Shown: positions 26,107-35,292 of the stretch, one piece after another
Position numbering within the stretch: position 1 is the stretch's first letter
Layout: the number at the start of each line of letters is the position of its first letter
From: an uncultured Planctomycetales bacterium
Lineage (GTDB): Bacteria > Planctomycetota > Planctomycetia > Pirellulales > Thermoguttaceae
DNA: 50,991 nucleotides
Direction of reading: 5' to 3'
Assembly (NCBI GenBank): GCA_937889015.1
Contig: CALARR010000218.1
Span: 1 to 50,991, forward strand
Translations under genes and position numbers: made by a program
Notes under the pieces: generated by a model
Told to the model about the DNA's origin: nothing
Seen by the model: the letters and a program-made list of their open reading frames with translations, nothing else
Databases searched by the model: none

Positions 26107-26723
26107 GCCGTCTTCCTCCCGACCACTCGGACCTGGCGGATGTCAATCCGTTTTCCACGCGCTACATCCGTCCGGGCGCCCTGCCCTTCCTCTTTTCCGC
26201 CGGCGCGCAGGCTGCGGATCTTGTGGCGAGGCTTCGCCAGCAGCGCTGGTGGGGGCAGATTGTCGGCCCGCACGGTTCGGGCAAGTCGTCGCTGCTGGCC
26301 GCCTTGCGACCGAGCCTTGAAACCGCCGGTTTGGCGCCGCTGATCGTCACTCTGCACCAGGGGCAGCGACGCCTCGACGTGGCGTTGAACGATCAGCTTG
26401 CCGGCCAGACGCGGCTGATGGTGATCGACGGGTATGAACAACTTGGGTGGATGGCGCGCTGCCGGCTGAAACACTTTTGCCGCCGTCATGGCTTGGGTCT
26501 GTTGGTTACCAGCCACCGCGGCTGCGGACTGCCGCCGCTGTTTCAAACGCAGGCAACGCTGCCACAGGCGCAGGCGATCGTGGAGCAACTTCAGGCCGGC
26601 TTCGCGGCGCGGATCGCCCCCGACGACGTCCGAGCCGCGCTGCAACGGCACGGGGGCAACCTCCGCGAGATGTTGTTTGATTTGTATGACCTCTACGAAT
26701 CGCGTCGTAGAGGGACCGAGTAG
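26103..26723 (+). CDS. Small P-loop NTPase
   Basis: The 206-residue protein has Walker A GPHGSGKSS (55-63) and a Walker B-like LMVIDGYEQ (105-113; D109, E112), with a following LLVTSHRG sensor-like strand. No further domain is seen. It starts at a GTG overlapping the preceding stop. The size and layout suggest a stand-alone AAA/STAND-like or MinD-unrelated ATPase. It probably works with the two arrestin-like neighbours, but its substrate is unknown. Confidence 0.75.
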   Translation: MSRLPPDHSDLADVNPFSTRYIRPGALPFLFSAGAQAADLVARLRQQRWWGQIVGPHGSGKSSLLAALRPSLETAGLAPLIVTLHQGQRRLDVALNDQLAGQTRLMVIDGYEQLGWMARCRLKHFCRRHGLGLLVTSHRGCGLPPLFQTQATLPQAQAIVEQLQAGFAARIAPDDVRAALQRHGGNLREMLFDLYDLYESRRRGTE

Positions 26724-26756
26724 CACGAAGGTCTATCAGCAGAAAGCCAAGATACC

Positions 26757-27839
26757 GTGGAACAACCGGGCTTCCTATTCATCACCTGTCAGGTCGGAGC
26801 CGAAGGGGCTGTCAAACAAGAGTTGGCCCGTCTCTGGCCAGACTTCCGTTTCGCCTTCTCCCGACCAGGTTTCCTGACCTTCAAGTTGCCCAGCGATCAC
26901 AATTTGTCGGCCGATTTCGAGTTGAAGTCGGTTTTTGCGCGGGCCTACGGGTTTTCGATCGGGCGAGTGTCGGGGGCCACGCCGGATGAACTGGCTGGCC
27001 AGGTCTGGCAGCTTTATGGTTCGCGTCCAGCCCAGGCCCTGCACGTCTGGCAGCGTGACGCTGCGCCGCCGGGCGAATACGGCTTCGAGCCGGGAATCAG
27101 CGAGGCGGCCAAGACGGCGCGGCGGGTGCTGTTGCAGCACACGGCGCGCGAGGGGTTGGACGCGTCGCCGCACGCGGCGGCTCAGCCGGGACAAGTCGTG
27201 CTGGACTGCATTCTCGTGGAACCAGACCAATGGTGGGTGGGCTTCCATCGTGCGCGCACGATCGCTTCGCGCTGGCCTGGTGGGATGATGGAATTAGCCC
27301 CCCCAGCGGACATAGTCTCCCGGGCCTGGTTCAAGATGGAGGAGGCCCTGCGCTGGTCGGACCTGCCGATCCCGGCTGGTGCGCGATGTGCCGAGATTGG
27401 CAGCGCGCCGGGCGGTGCCAGCCAGGCCTTGCTGGCGCGTGGGCTGGAGGTCCTGGGCATCGACCCGGCGGAGATGGACCAACGTGTCCTCGCGCAGCCC
27501 GGGTTCACCCACTTGCGCCGCCGATCCAACCAGGTGCGACGGCGCGAGCTGCGTCGGGTGCGGTGGCTTACGGTGGACATGAATGTGGCTCCCGAATACA
27601 CGCTCGAAGTGGTGGAGTCGATCGTCAGTCATGCGCAGGTCAACGTGCGGGGGTTGATCCTGACCCTCAAACTATTTGACTGGAGTCTGGCGGAGCAATT
27701 GCCGGAGTACCTGGCGAGAGTTCGTCATTGGGGCTACAACCAGGTTCACGCGCGACAACTGCAACACAATCGCCAAGAAGTTTGTGTGGCCGCGTTGCAA
27801 CAACCGTTTCGCCGCAAACCGCCTGTTCCACCGCGCTGA
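26757..27839 (+). CDS. rlmM: RlmM-like 23S rRNA 2'-O-methyltransferase
   Basis: The 360-residue protein aligns along its length with E. coli RlmM (366 residues), which 2'-O-methylates C2498 of 23S rRNA. A THUMP-like N-terminal region (FLFITCQVGAEGAVKQELA) leads to a Rossmann methyltransferase. The SAM motif is CAEIGSAPGGASQ, and the catalytic tetrad K193 (WFKMEEA), D274 (TVDMN), K305 (LTLKLF) and E341 (NRQEVCV) is complete. The start is a GTG at 26757. It follows the ATPase by 33 bases on the same strand; the two need not be functionally linked. Confidence 0.85.
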   Translation: MEQPGFLFITCQVGAEGAVKQELARLWPDFRFAFSRPGFLTFKLPSDHNLSADFELKSVFARAYGFSIGRVSGATPDELAGQVWQLYGSRPAQALHVWQRDAAPPGEYGFEPGISEAAKTARRVLLQHTAREGLDASPHAAAQPGQVVLDCILVEPDQWWVGFHRARTIASRWPGGMMELAPPADIVSRAWFKMEEALRWSDLPIPAGARCAEIGSAPGGASQALLARGLEVLGIDPAEMDQRVLAQPGFTHLRRRSNQVRRRELRRVRWLTVDMNVAPEYTLEVVESIVSHAQVNVRGLILTLKLFDWSLAEQLPEYLARVRHWGYNQVHARQLQHNRQEVCVAALQQPFRRKPPVPPR

Positions 27840-28029
27840 GGTGTGGCGGCCGCACTCTACCTGATCCTTCCCAGCTTCCAGAGAGCGTGGAACTTGCCTA
27901 GTCCGAGGTCCAATTTCCGTACTTCTGGGGCACGAGTCTGATCTTGTTGTGGTGCGCCTCAAGCAAGATCCGCGAGAGCGCCGATGGAGGGGCAGATGCC
28001 TATTGTGCGGATCTAGCAGACTCTTCCGA

Positions 28030-28059
28030 TTGACGGTTCGGGATCGCCCGCACTACAAT
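28030..28059 (+). promoter_or_regulatory. Strong sigma70-like promoter
   Basis: TTGACG (28030-28035), an 18-base spacer and TACAAT (28054-28059). Predicted start near 28066, 40 bases before the ATG at 28106, which has AGGAG upstream. Confidence 0.7.
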
Positions 28060-28105
28060 CCGCAATCTCCACCCGAAATACCCGATCTTCCGCCAGGAGA
28101 TCCGA

Positions 28106-30199
28106 ATGTTCGGCACCCTGATACGCCGAGTACTACCCCCCTTTGCGGCCGGTTTTGTAGCTCCGATTCTACTCGCTGTCGCTGCGTATGCCGCTGATGA
28201 GAAGGCCCCGGAGCCCCCAGAAGCCGTTGAGCACTCTTCGGTCGGGGATCCGCTTGCCCCGGGCAAGGTGGCGGTCCTGATTCAGGAGATCGTCTCGGGG
28301 ATTCGCACGCGAAATATCGAGAGCCAGTTTCTCCGCTGGCGGAGCTACGCGGCGTCGCGATTGAACGCGACGGCGGGGCGTTACACGGGTTCGGAACTGA
28401 CCGGCAATTGCCGTTTGAAGTGGTACGACTCGTTGCTGCGCAATCCGTTGCGCGGGCCGGTCGAAGCGGAGCAGTTCACACGTCATTTGCACGAGGCGGC
28501 CTTGAACGGTCAGAAGGGCTTTGCCCGAATGCTGACCATTGCGCGGGAGAAGATGGACTTGCCCCCGGCCGAAATCGGCTGCCCGCCGCACGTCACCAAC
28601 GCTACCGAGGCGCTGCAGGCGGTGCGTGAGGCTTTGAGCAACGCGCAGAGCAACTTTGCGCAGGCGGTGAGCACGCTGTCAAAAGGAGAGATCAACGAGT
28701 TGGCCACGCGATGCTATCCGGTGCTCACCAGCCAGAACAAAGTGGGGCACACGCTCAATGACCGCGGCACGGGACGGCGGCTGTGCGACTTGCTGGAGAA
28801 ACTGGATCGCGACGCTTTGCACCGCGCGGCCGAGGCCATGGTGCCCTTGCTCGATCCCCACTTGATGCGCAATCTGGCCGCCGTGCCCGCCCAAGGCAAC
28901 CCTCAGGTCGCGGGCGTCACTGGACGGGTGCTGCAGACAATTCAGACTCCGGCGGGTCTGATTGTGGTCGGTGGGCCGGGCAAGAACGTGTATCGCCTGG
29001 ATGAGATACCAGGACTGGCGGCAGTGATCGACGTGGACGGCGACGACGAGTACTACGAGGGTGTGGTATCGATTCAGCGTCCGGTGCTGGTGGTGATCGA
29101 TGTGAAGGGCAACGACGTCTACCGTGGCACGCGGCCCGGCGTTCAAGGCTCGGCAATTCTCGGTGTTTCCTTCCTCTTGGACAACGAGGGGGATGACGTC
29201 TACCACGCCCAAGACGTCGCTCAGGCCTCGTGCATTGCCGGGGTGGGCATTCTGATCGACAACTCGGGGGACGACGTCTATCAGGGCATCCGCCGCGTGC
29301 AGGGGCAGGCTTTCGGAGGGCTGGCGTTGCTCCTGGACCGCGACGGGCACGACCGTTATCGGGCGGCCATGTGGGCGCAGGGCTTCGGCGGTCCCTTGGG
29401 TTTCGGACTGCTGGACGACGCCGACGGCAATGACCATTACTTCGCCGGCGGCATGTATCTGGATTCTTATCCGGAGACGCCCGGCATGGAAGGTTGGTCG
29501 CAGGGCGTCGGCGCCGGGCCACGTCAGGTGGCCAATGGCGGCCTGGGCGTGATCCTCGACGGCGGCGGCGACGATCTCTACGAATTTGACTATCTCTCGC
29601 ACGGCGGCGGATATTGGTGCGGCATGGGTTTCGCCCGGGATTTCGGCGGAGACGATCGGCACCTGGGATCGACCAGCAAGTTGTTCACGGGCGGGGCGCG
29701 TTCGGAGCCGGAGTTCCAGCGATTCGGCAACGGCTACGGCTGCCACTACTCGCTGGGTTTCTGTTTTGACGATGCGGGAGACGACGTGTACCGAGGCCGC
29801 ATCATGGGCATCGGCCATGGCTGGGATCTCTCGGTCGGCGTGCTGTGCGACTTCAACGGCAACGACCGCTATGAGTCTCCCGGCACGACCACGCAGGGCA
29901 CCGGGGCCCAGGCCAGCATCGGCATGCTCTACGACTACGACGGCGACGACACCTACGTGGGCTACGGCCAGGGCTACGCCGCCCCGGGAATCTCTTATCA
30001 CGACCTGCCCGGTTGCGGCGGGAACTTCAGCTTCGTCATCGACCATGGCGGCGAAGACAAGTACGGCTGCGGAGTGAAGAACAACTCGTACAATCAGCGT
30101 GGGGCGTCGGGTGGATTCGTGATCGATCGGCCCAAGAGCGAGCAGACGGCCGACGGCGATTCGGCGTCGAGCGTACAGCAGGCCGCATCGTCCCACTGA
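28106..30199 (+). CDS. Exported protein with twelve D-x-x-G-D-D-x-Y repeats
   Basis: The 697-residue protein has a signal peptide (about 1-29), a helical domain of about 270 residues and then twelve repeats between about 307 and 653. The repeat core is D-x-x-G-[D/N]-D-x-Y (for example LIDNSGDDVYQG, LYDYDGDDTYVG, CFDDAGDDVYRG), roughly one every 29 residues. The intervening Gly-rich strands suggest a stacked beta structure, with clustered acidic residues suited to calcium binding. No enzyme motif is seen. It is driven by its own promoter and followed 43 bases later by another exported protein. The repeat structure is seen directly; the calcium-binding role is an inference. Confidence 0.78.
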   Translation: MFGTLIRRVLPPFAAGFVAPILLAVAAYAADEKAPEPPEAVEHSSVGDPLAPGKVAVLIQEIVSGIRTRNIESQFLRWRSYAASRLNATAGRYTGSELTGNCRLKWYDSLLRNPLRGPVEAEQFTRHLHEAALNGQKGFARMLTIAREKMDLPPAEIGCPPHVTNATEALQAVREALSNAQSNFAQAVSTLSKGEINELATRCYPVLTSQNKVGHTLNDRGTGRRLCDLLEKLDRDALHRAAEAMVPLLDPHLMRNLAAVPAQGNPQVAGVTGRVLQTIQTPAGLIVVGGPGKNVYRLDEIPGLAAVIDVDGDDEYYEGVVSIQRPVLVVIDVKGNDVYRGTRPGVQGSAILGVSFLLDNEGDDVYHAQDVAQASCIAGVGILIDNSGDDVYQGIRRVQGQAFGGLALLLDRDGHDRYRAAMWAQGFGGPLGFGLLDDADGNDHYFAGGMYLDSYPETPGMEGWSQGVGAGPRQVANGGLGVILDGGGDDLYEFDYLSHGGGYWCGMGFARDFGGDDRHLGSTSKLFTGGARSEPEFQRFGNGYGCHYSLGFCFDDAGDDVYRGRIMGIGHGWDLSVGVLCDFNGNDRYESPGTTTQGTGAQASIGMLYDYDGDDTYVGYGQGYAAPGISYHDLPGCGGNFSFVIDHGGEDKYGCGVKNNSYNQRGASGGFVIDRPKSEQTADGDSASSVQQAASSH

Positions 30200-30242
30200 A
30201 GGCTCTTCACGTTGAACTCAGTGCCCTCGAAGGAGTGAGTGC

Positions 30243-31766
30243 ATGCCTCGGATCTTCCTGGTGTCGGGATGGTTGGTCGTGGGCGGGATGCTTTGGATGG
30301 CGCCCGCGGTCTTGCGCGCACAAGACGGGCCGGAACTCTTGATCGGCGTGGAAGATCCCGTGGGGCCGATGTTGCAGGTCGTGCCCACGGCGGCGGACCC
30401 CGGCGAGCCGCAGCCCAAGGCCGATCGCTCCGAGGGGCCGGCCCTGATGTTGGAAGCACCCAAGCTCGCCCCGCGCGCGCTGAATTCGGCTCCGGCCAGC
30501 GAGAGCAAGACCCCGGCGACCGGCGCCGCGAAACCCGCCAAGGCGAGCCAGCCCGAGATCAAGGCGCCTGCCCTGACGCCCCCGGCAATTCTTCCCGACT
30601 TCCCGCAGAGCAAGGCGCGAAGCGTTCCGCCGGCTTCGATTTTGAATCAGGAGCAGGCCAAGCCCATGGAGCGCAAGACGCCGACCGAGTCCAAGGCGGC
30701 GGTCGAGCCCAAGAAGCCGATGGAGCCCAAGGCTGTGCCGCGCAGCGAGCTTAGCGCGGAACAAACGGCGTTGCGCGACCGTCTGCGCCGCACGCTGGGG
30801 CTGTACTTCCGCCAGGCCTTGAACACACGCGACTATACGCCAGGCGACATATTGAACGGATGCTTGCCCTTCGGTTGTCAAAGCGAAGTGGTCCACGGCA
30901 ACGAGCGGATCAACGCCGTCACCTGCCTGTGCTGGAATTATCCTTGCGCCGGCCTGGAGTTGATCGGCACGAGCGACGGTCACCTGGCGCCGCGTGTGGG
31001 CTACGGACTGCAGACCTATCCCGGTCAGTTCCTGGCCATGCTCGCCCTGTCGCGAGTGCCCAACGACTACCCGGTTCGTTCGGGAGAGACGGTGCGCACG
31101 GTGGCCGACGTGGTCGAGTTCGAGAAGCTTGACTGCAATGAAGACCTGGATCAGTCGTTGCGATTGCTGGGGCTGGCCCACTATCTTTCGGACAACAAAG
31201 GTTGGCGCAACCGCGCTGGAGAACCGTGGTCGGTGGACCGCCTGGTGGACCTGGAACTGGCCCAACCGCTGTCCGAAGGCCCTTGCGGCGGCACGCACCG
31301 ATTGCTGGCCTTGACCGTCGCCGTCTCGCGGCGGGTGGCCGACGCAGGGGCGCTTAGCGATCCGATCACGCGTGCCGGAGACTTCCTCCGCGATTATCAT
31401 CGCTACGCGCTGAAGACCCAGAATCCCGACGGCAGTTGGCATCCGTCCTTCTTCGCTGCCGTAGGTGCGACGAACGACCAGGCCGGACAATTGCGATCGA
31501 CAGGCCACATCGCCCAGTGGCTGACCCTTTCGCTGTCCGACCAGCAGCTCGACCAGCCGGAAGTGCTGCGGATGATCGACTACCTGGTCAACTTGCTGGG
31601 ATACCAGCAGGCGCGGTGGAATTCCGCGTCGCTCAGCTCTCGAAATCTGGAAGGGCTGATGTGCGCCTTGCACGCCTTGGCGACCTACGACGAGCGCGTA
31701 CTGCGTCCCTGCGATCCGGAGCCGGAACCGGCGGCCGACGCAGCGGCCAAGCCCGCGGCGAAGTAG
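30243..31766 (+). CDS. Exported protein with alpha/alpha-toroid-like C-terminal domain
   Basis: The 507-residue protein has a signal peptide (about 1-25), then a Pro/Ala/Lys-rich linker (to about 170), then a helical domain containing NPDGSWHPSFF and similar Gly-Gln-Trp-type segments. This resembles the alpha/alpha-barrel (prenyltransferase/squalene-cyclase-like) proteins common in Planctomycetes; catalytic identity is not clear. Five Cys in residues 205-245 may form disulfides. GGAG precedes the ATG. It probably shares the promoter of the GDDxY protein and may act in the same extracytoplasmic process. Confidence 0.65.
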   Translation: MPRIFLVSGWLVVGGMLWMAPAVLRAQDGPELLIGVEDPVGPMLQVVPTAADPGEPQPKADRSEGPALMLEAPKLAPRALNSAPASESKTPATGAAKPAKASQPEIKAPALTPPAILPDFPQSKARSVPPASILNQEQAKPMERKTPTESKAAVEPKKPMEPKAVPRSELSAEQTALRDRLRRTLGLYFRQALNTRDYTPGDILNGCLPFGCQSEVVHGNERINAVTCLCWNYPCAGLELIGTSDGHLAPRVGYGLQTYPGQFLAMLALSRVPNDYPVRSGETVRTVADVVEFEKLDCNEDLDQSLRLLGLAHYLSDNKGWRNRAGEPWSVDRLVDLELAQPLSEGPCGGTHRLLALTVAVSRRVADAGALSDPITRAGDFLRDYHRYALKTQNPDGSWHPSFFAAVGATNDQAGQLRSTGHIAQWLTLSLSDQQLDQPEVLRMIDYLVNLLGYQQARWNSASLSSRNLEGLMCALHALATYDERVLRPCDPEPEPAADAAAKPAAK

Positions 31767-31824
31767 CCGACGCAGTGCATCGGGGGATTGCGCCCCCGGC
31801 GGCGAAAAAATCTCCCTCCGGGGC

Positions 31825-31853
31825 ACGACAGGCAGTTTGGGCCGTCGTAGAAT
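31825..31853 (+). promoter_or_regulatory. Possible promoter of the oxidoreductase gene
   Basis: ACGACA (31825-31830), a 17-base spacer and TAGAAT (31848-31853) lie about 130 bases before the ATG at 31987. Confidence 0.4.
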
Positions 31854-31986
31854 AGCGGTTTGCCGCACGGTTCTTGGGCTTGGGGGCAGGACGATCGGCG
31901 TGTGCCCTCTTTGCGGGCCATTTGAATTGGCCGCGGTGCCCCGAGGAACGCTTCTCAAAGAGTCCCCGAGCAAAGGCGACCAGGTT

Positions 31987-33312
31987 ATGAACAAACATGT
32001 CACGCGACGGCGGTTTCTGGGAGCGTCCACGGGTACCGCACTAGGCCTGGGAGTGGTGGCGGCCTGGCCTGTGCCCGGGTTGGCGAAGAACGTGGGCTCC
32101 GCCGACAAGCTCAATCTGGCAGTGATCGGCGTTGCCCATCGGGGCGGAGCGAATCTCAAAGGCGTGGCCGGTGAGAACATCGTTGCATTGTGCGACGTGG
32201 ATGAGAAGTACCTGGCCGAGGCTGGAGAGAGATTTCCCCAGGCCCAGCGGTTCGTCGACTTCCGCAAGATGTTCGACGCGATGGCGAAACAGATCGATGG
32301 CGTGGTCGTGAGCACGCCCGACCATACGCACGCCATCCCCTCGGTGATGGCCATGCGTATGGGCAAGCACTGCTATTGCGAGAAGCCCCTGACGCAATCG
32401 GTTTACGAGGCGCGTCTTGTCACCGACACGGCCAAGGCCCAGCGCGTGGTGACCCAGATCGGCACGCAGATCCATGCTGGCAAGAACTATCGCCGAGTGG
32501 TGGAGTTGGTCCAGGCGAATGTGATTGGCCCGATCGGCGAAGTCCACGTCTGGTCGGCGGCGAAGTACTTCAAGGGGGACCGTCCGAGCGACACTCCGCC
32601 AGTCCCGGAGGGGCTGCACTGGGACCTCTGGTTGGGCCCGGCGCCGGAGCGAACCTATCATCCGTCCTATGCGCCCAAGACCTGGCGCTGCTGGTGGGAA
32701 TATGGCAACGGGGCCCTGGGCGACTTTGGTTGCCACTACATGGACCTTCCTTTCTGGGCCCTCAAGCTGCAGTATCCCACGAGTATCGAGGCCGATGGTC
32801 CGCGGCCGGTGCACCCGGATTCGTGCCCCGAGTGGCTTGTGGTCCGCTATCACTATCCAGCACGTGAGAATCTGCCGCCGGTGCTGCTGACCTGGTACGA
32901 CAGCGGCAAGCGGCCGGAACTGCTGGGCCAGTTGCTCCCTGAGAAGGAAGCGGGCAAGTGGAACTCGGGCGTGCTGTTTGTGGGCACGAAAGGGATGATC
33001 CTGGCGAACTACACTCAGCACAAGCTCCTGCCAGAAGATACATTCACCGGGTTTCAGCCGCCGGAGCCGACGATTCCCGACTCGGTGGGCCATCATCAAG
33101 AGTGGATCGACGCCATCAAGCACGGCGGAAGCCCCACCTGCCGCTTCGACTACTCCGGCCCGTTGACCGAGGCGGCCTTGCTGGGTGGCGTCGCCTATCG
33201 AGCGGGCGAGAAACTGTCGTGGGACGGCCCGGCCGCCAAGGTGACCAACACCACGAAGGCAGAGCCTTTCCTGCGGCGGCCGTATCGGCCGGGATGGACG
33301 CTCGAGGGGTGA
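31987..33312 (+). CDS. Tat-exported Gfo/Idh/MocA family oxidoreductase
   Basis: The 441-residue protein begins with a twin-arginine signal (RRRFLGAS), common for this family in Planctomycetes. A Rossmann NAD(P)-binding domain follows (LNLAVIGVAHRGGANL, DVDEKYLAEAGE), then the conserved CEKPLTQS with Lys in the EKP motif and a C-terminal alpha/beta domain with ADG and HHQEW segments. Such proteins oxidise or isomerise sugars or sugar-like compounds. A frame continues upstream to 31837, but the ATG at 31987 starts the Tat signal and has an AGG-rich ribosome site. An alcohol dehydrogenase and an SDR follow on the same strand, so the three probably act in one sugar pathway. Confidence 0.9.
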   Translation: MNKHVTRRRFLGASTGTALGLGVVAAWPVPGLAKNVGSADKLNLAVIGVAHRGGANLKGVAGENIVALCDVDEKYLAEAGERFPQAQRFVDFRKMFDAMAKQIDGVVVSTPDHTHAIPSVMAMRMGKHCYCEKPLTQSVYEARLVTDTAKAQRVVTQIGTQIHAGKNYRRVVELVQANVIGPIGEVHVWSAAKYFKGDRPSDTPPVPEGLHWDLWLGPAPERTYHPSYAPKTWRCWWEYGNGALGDFGCHYMDLPFWALKLQYPTSIEADGPRPVHPDSCPEWLVVRYHYPARENLPPVLLTWYDSGKRPELLGQLLPEKEAGKWNSGVLFVGTKGMILANYTQHKLLPEDTFTGFQPPEPTIPDSVGHHQEWIDAIKHGGSPTCRFDYSGPLTEAALLGGVAYRAGEKLSWDGPAAKVTNTTKAEPFLRRPYRPGWTLEG

Positions 33313-33442
33313 GTGGCATCCGCGACAACGACGAACATGGATGGGGCGCCAGAAGAGGAATGTCGTACCTGGCGGGCCCGTGGCCCTCGAACGCCGGCCT
33401 GGCGGCATTACTCACCGCAGACGCAATAGGATCGCAACGCTC

Positions 33443-34474
33443 ATGAAAGCCTTGGTGTTAGAAGAGTACGGCCAGTTGGTCTATCGGGACATGCCCGAAC
33501 CCGAGCCTGGCCCGGACGAGGTGTTGATCGCCGTCGCCGCCTGCGGCATCTGCGGCAGCGATGTGCATGGCATGGACGGGAGCACGGGCCGGCGGCGGCC
33601 GCCGATCATCATGGGGCACGAGGCGGCGGGCACGATCGTCCACGTGGGCCCGACCGTGCAAGGCTGGCGCGAGGGCGACCGCGTGACGTTCGACTCGACC
33701 ATCTACTGCGGGCACTGTGTGCCCTGTTGTTCGGGCCGCGTGAACCTGTGCGACCGGCGCCGCGTGCTGGGCGTGTCCTGCGACGAGTACCGCCAGCACG
33801 GGGCGTTTGCCCAGTTCGTGGCCGTTCCGCAGCAGATCCTCTATCGGCTGCCCGAGGGGCTGAGCTTCGAACGAGCCGCCATGGTCGAGCCGGTGTCGGT
33901 GGCCGTACACGCGGTCGAACGCCTGCCGCTGCGACTGGACGACACGGCCGTCGTGGTGGGAGCGGGCATGATCGGATTGCTGACCTTGCAGGCCCTGCGC
34001 GCGGCCGGATGCGGCCGAATCGTGGCCCTGGACGTGGATCCGCAGCGTCTGGAATTGGCCCGGCAACTGGGGGCCACCGCGGTGATTCGCTCGGACCAAT
34101 GCGATGCGGTGGAGGAAGTGCGGAGCCTGACCGACGGTCGCGGCGCCGACGTGGTGGCCGAGGCGGTGGGAATCACGGCGACCGTTCAGACGGCCGTGAA
34201 CAGCCTGCGCAAGGGGGGGCATCTGGTGCTGGTCGGCAATCTCTCGCCGAGCGTGAAACTGCCCTTGCAGGCCGTGGTGACGCGCGAGTTGACGCTGTAC
34301 GGCACCTGCGCGTCGTCCGGCGAGTACCCGGCCTGCCTGAACCTGATTGCGCGCGGCACGATCGACGTCGATTGCCTGCGGAGCGCCGTAGCACCCTTGG
34401 AACAGGGGGCTGCCTGGTTCGACCGACTGTACCGCCGTGAGCCAGGGTTGATGAAGGTGGTGCTCGCACCGTGA
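33443..34474 (+). CDS. Zinc-dependent alcohol/polyol dehydrogenase (MDR)
   Basis: The 343-residue enzyme shows both zinc sites of the family. Catalytic ligands are C37 (CGICGSD), H59-E60 (GHEAAG) and a later Glu in MVEPVSVA; structural ligands are C89, C92, C95 and C103. The NAD-binding motif is VVGAGMIG with D residues at the end of the next strand. It resembles sorbitol/threonine dehydrogenases; the exact polyol is unknown. The ATG at 33443 has AGGA upstream. The stop overlaps the alternative GTG start of the SDR gene at 34471. Confidence 0.9.
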   Translation: MKALVLEEYGQLVYRDMPEPEPGPDEVLIAVAACGICGSDVHGMDGSTGRRRPPIIMGHEAAGTIVHVGPTVQGWREGDRVTFDSTIYCGHCVPCCSGRVNLCDRRRVLGVSCDEYRQHGAFAQFVAVPQQILYRLPEGLSFERAAMVEPVSVAVHAVERLPLRLDDTAVVVGAGMIGLLTLQALRAAGCGRIVALDVDPQRLELARQLGATAVIRSDQCDAVEEVRSLTDGRGADVVAEAVGITATVQTAVNSLRKGGHLVLVGNLSPSVKLPLQAVVTRELTLYGTCASSGEYPACLNLIARGTIDVDCLRSAVAPLEQGAAWFDRLYRREPGLMKVVLAP

Positions 34475-34521
34475 ACGTAGTCGCGGTGCATCGTTTGTTC
34501 TTCAGCCGGTGGAGCCAGGAA

Positions 34522-35271
34522 ATGGAATTGTGCGGGAAGGTAGCGTTGGTCACGGGAGGCACGAAGGGGATCGGAGCGGCCACGGCGGTGGCCTTGGGCA
34601 CGCGAGGCGCGGACGTAGCCCTGGTGGCCCGGCACGCCGATGAAGAGGCCTGCTATTGGCGCGATACGATCACTGCCATGGGACGTCGCTGCCTGTTGCT
34701 GACCGCCGATATAGGGCGTGCCGACGAGGCTACGGCTGTGGTCCAGAAGACCATCGCCGAGTTGGGCTCGGTGGACGTGCTGGTCCATTGTGCCGGCGGG
34801 GCCGTGGCCGGCGGACTCTTTGAAGTCAGTCCCGAGACCTGGAACGAAGCCTTCGACGTTCATGTCCACGCCGTGTATCACCTGTCGCGTGCTGCCGCGC
34901 CAACCATGAAACAACGGCGCGAGGGGGCCATCATCTTGATCTCCTCGGTGGCCGGCCTGCGGTCGCTGAACTTCAACCTGGCGTATCAAGTGGTCAAGGG
35001 GGCTTTGCCGCACTTCACACGGGCCTTGGCCCGGGAATTGGCCGAAGACAATATCCGCGTCAACTGCGTGGCGCCGGGCATCATCCGCACGCGGTTCCAC
35101 CAGGCAATGACGCCCGAGCAGAAGCGGCACAATCTGGACAATCGCGTGCCGCTGCACTGCGAGGGAACGCCCGAGCAGGTCGCGTCGCTGATCGTGGAAA
35201 TGGCGACCAACGACTACATTACGGGCGAGACGTTCTGCATTGACGGCGGTTTGACGATGCGGATCGCGTGA
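34522..35271 (+). CDS. Short-chain dehydrogenase/reductase (SDR)
   Basis: The 249-residue classical SDR has nucleotide motif TGGTKGIG (11-18), LVHCAG in place of NNAG, catalytic S142, Y155 and K159 (AYQVVKG), and the C-terminal segment GETFCIDGGLTMR. It reduces or oxidises a carbonyl substrate using NAD(P). An upstream GTG at 34471 overlaps the previous stop, but ATG 34522 has GGAG 8 bases upstream and gives the family-typical start. It follows the MDR gene directly, suggesting that both act on one metabolite. Confidence 0.88.
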   Translation: MELCGKVALVTGGTKGIGAATAVALGTRGADVALVARHADEEACYWRDTITAMGRRCLLLTADIGRADEATAVVQKTIAELGSVDVLVHCAGGAVAGGLFEVSPETWNEAFDVHVHAVYHLSRAAAPTMKQRREGAIILISSVAGLRSLNFNLAYQVVKGALPHFTRALARELAEDNIRVNCVAPGIIRTRFHQAMTPEQKRHNLDNRVPLHCEGTPEQVASLIVEMATNDYITGETFCIDGGLTMRIA

Positions 35272-35292
35272 CGCAGCGCGAGGCGGCCGGCA

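Noticed and set aside
28679..30196. Minus-strand open frame of 505 codons antisense to the GDDxY-repeat protein
   Set aside because: It mirrors the repetitive plus-strand coding sequence (repeated Val-His-Asp-type words) and has no ribosome site or independent family signal.
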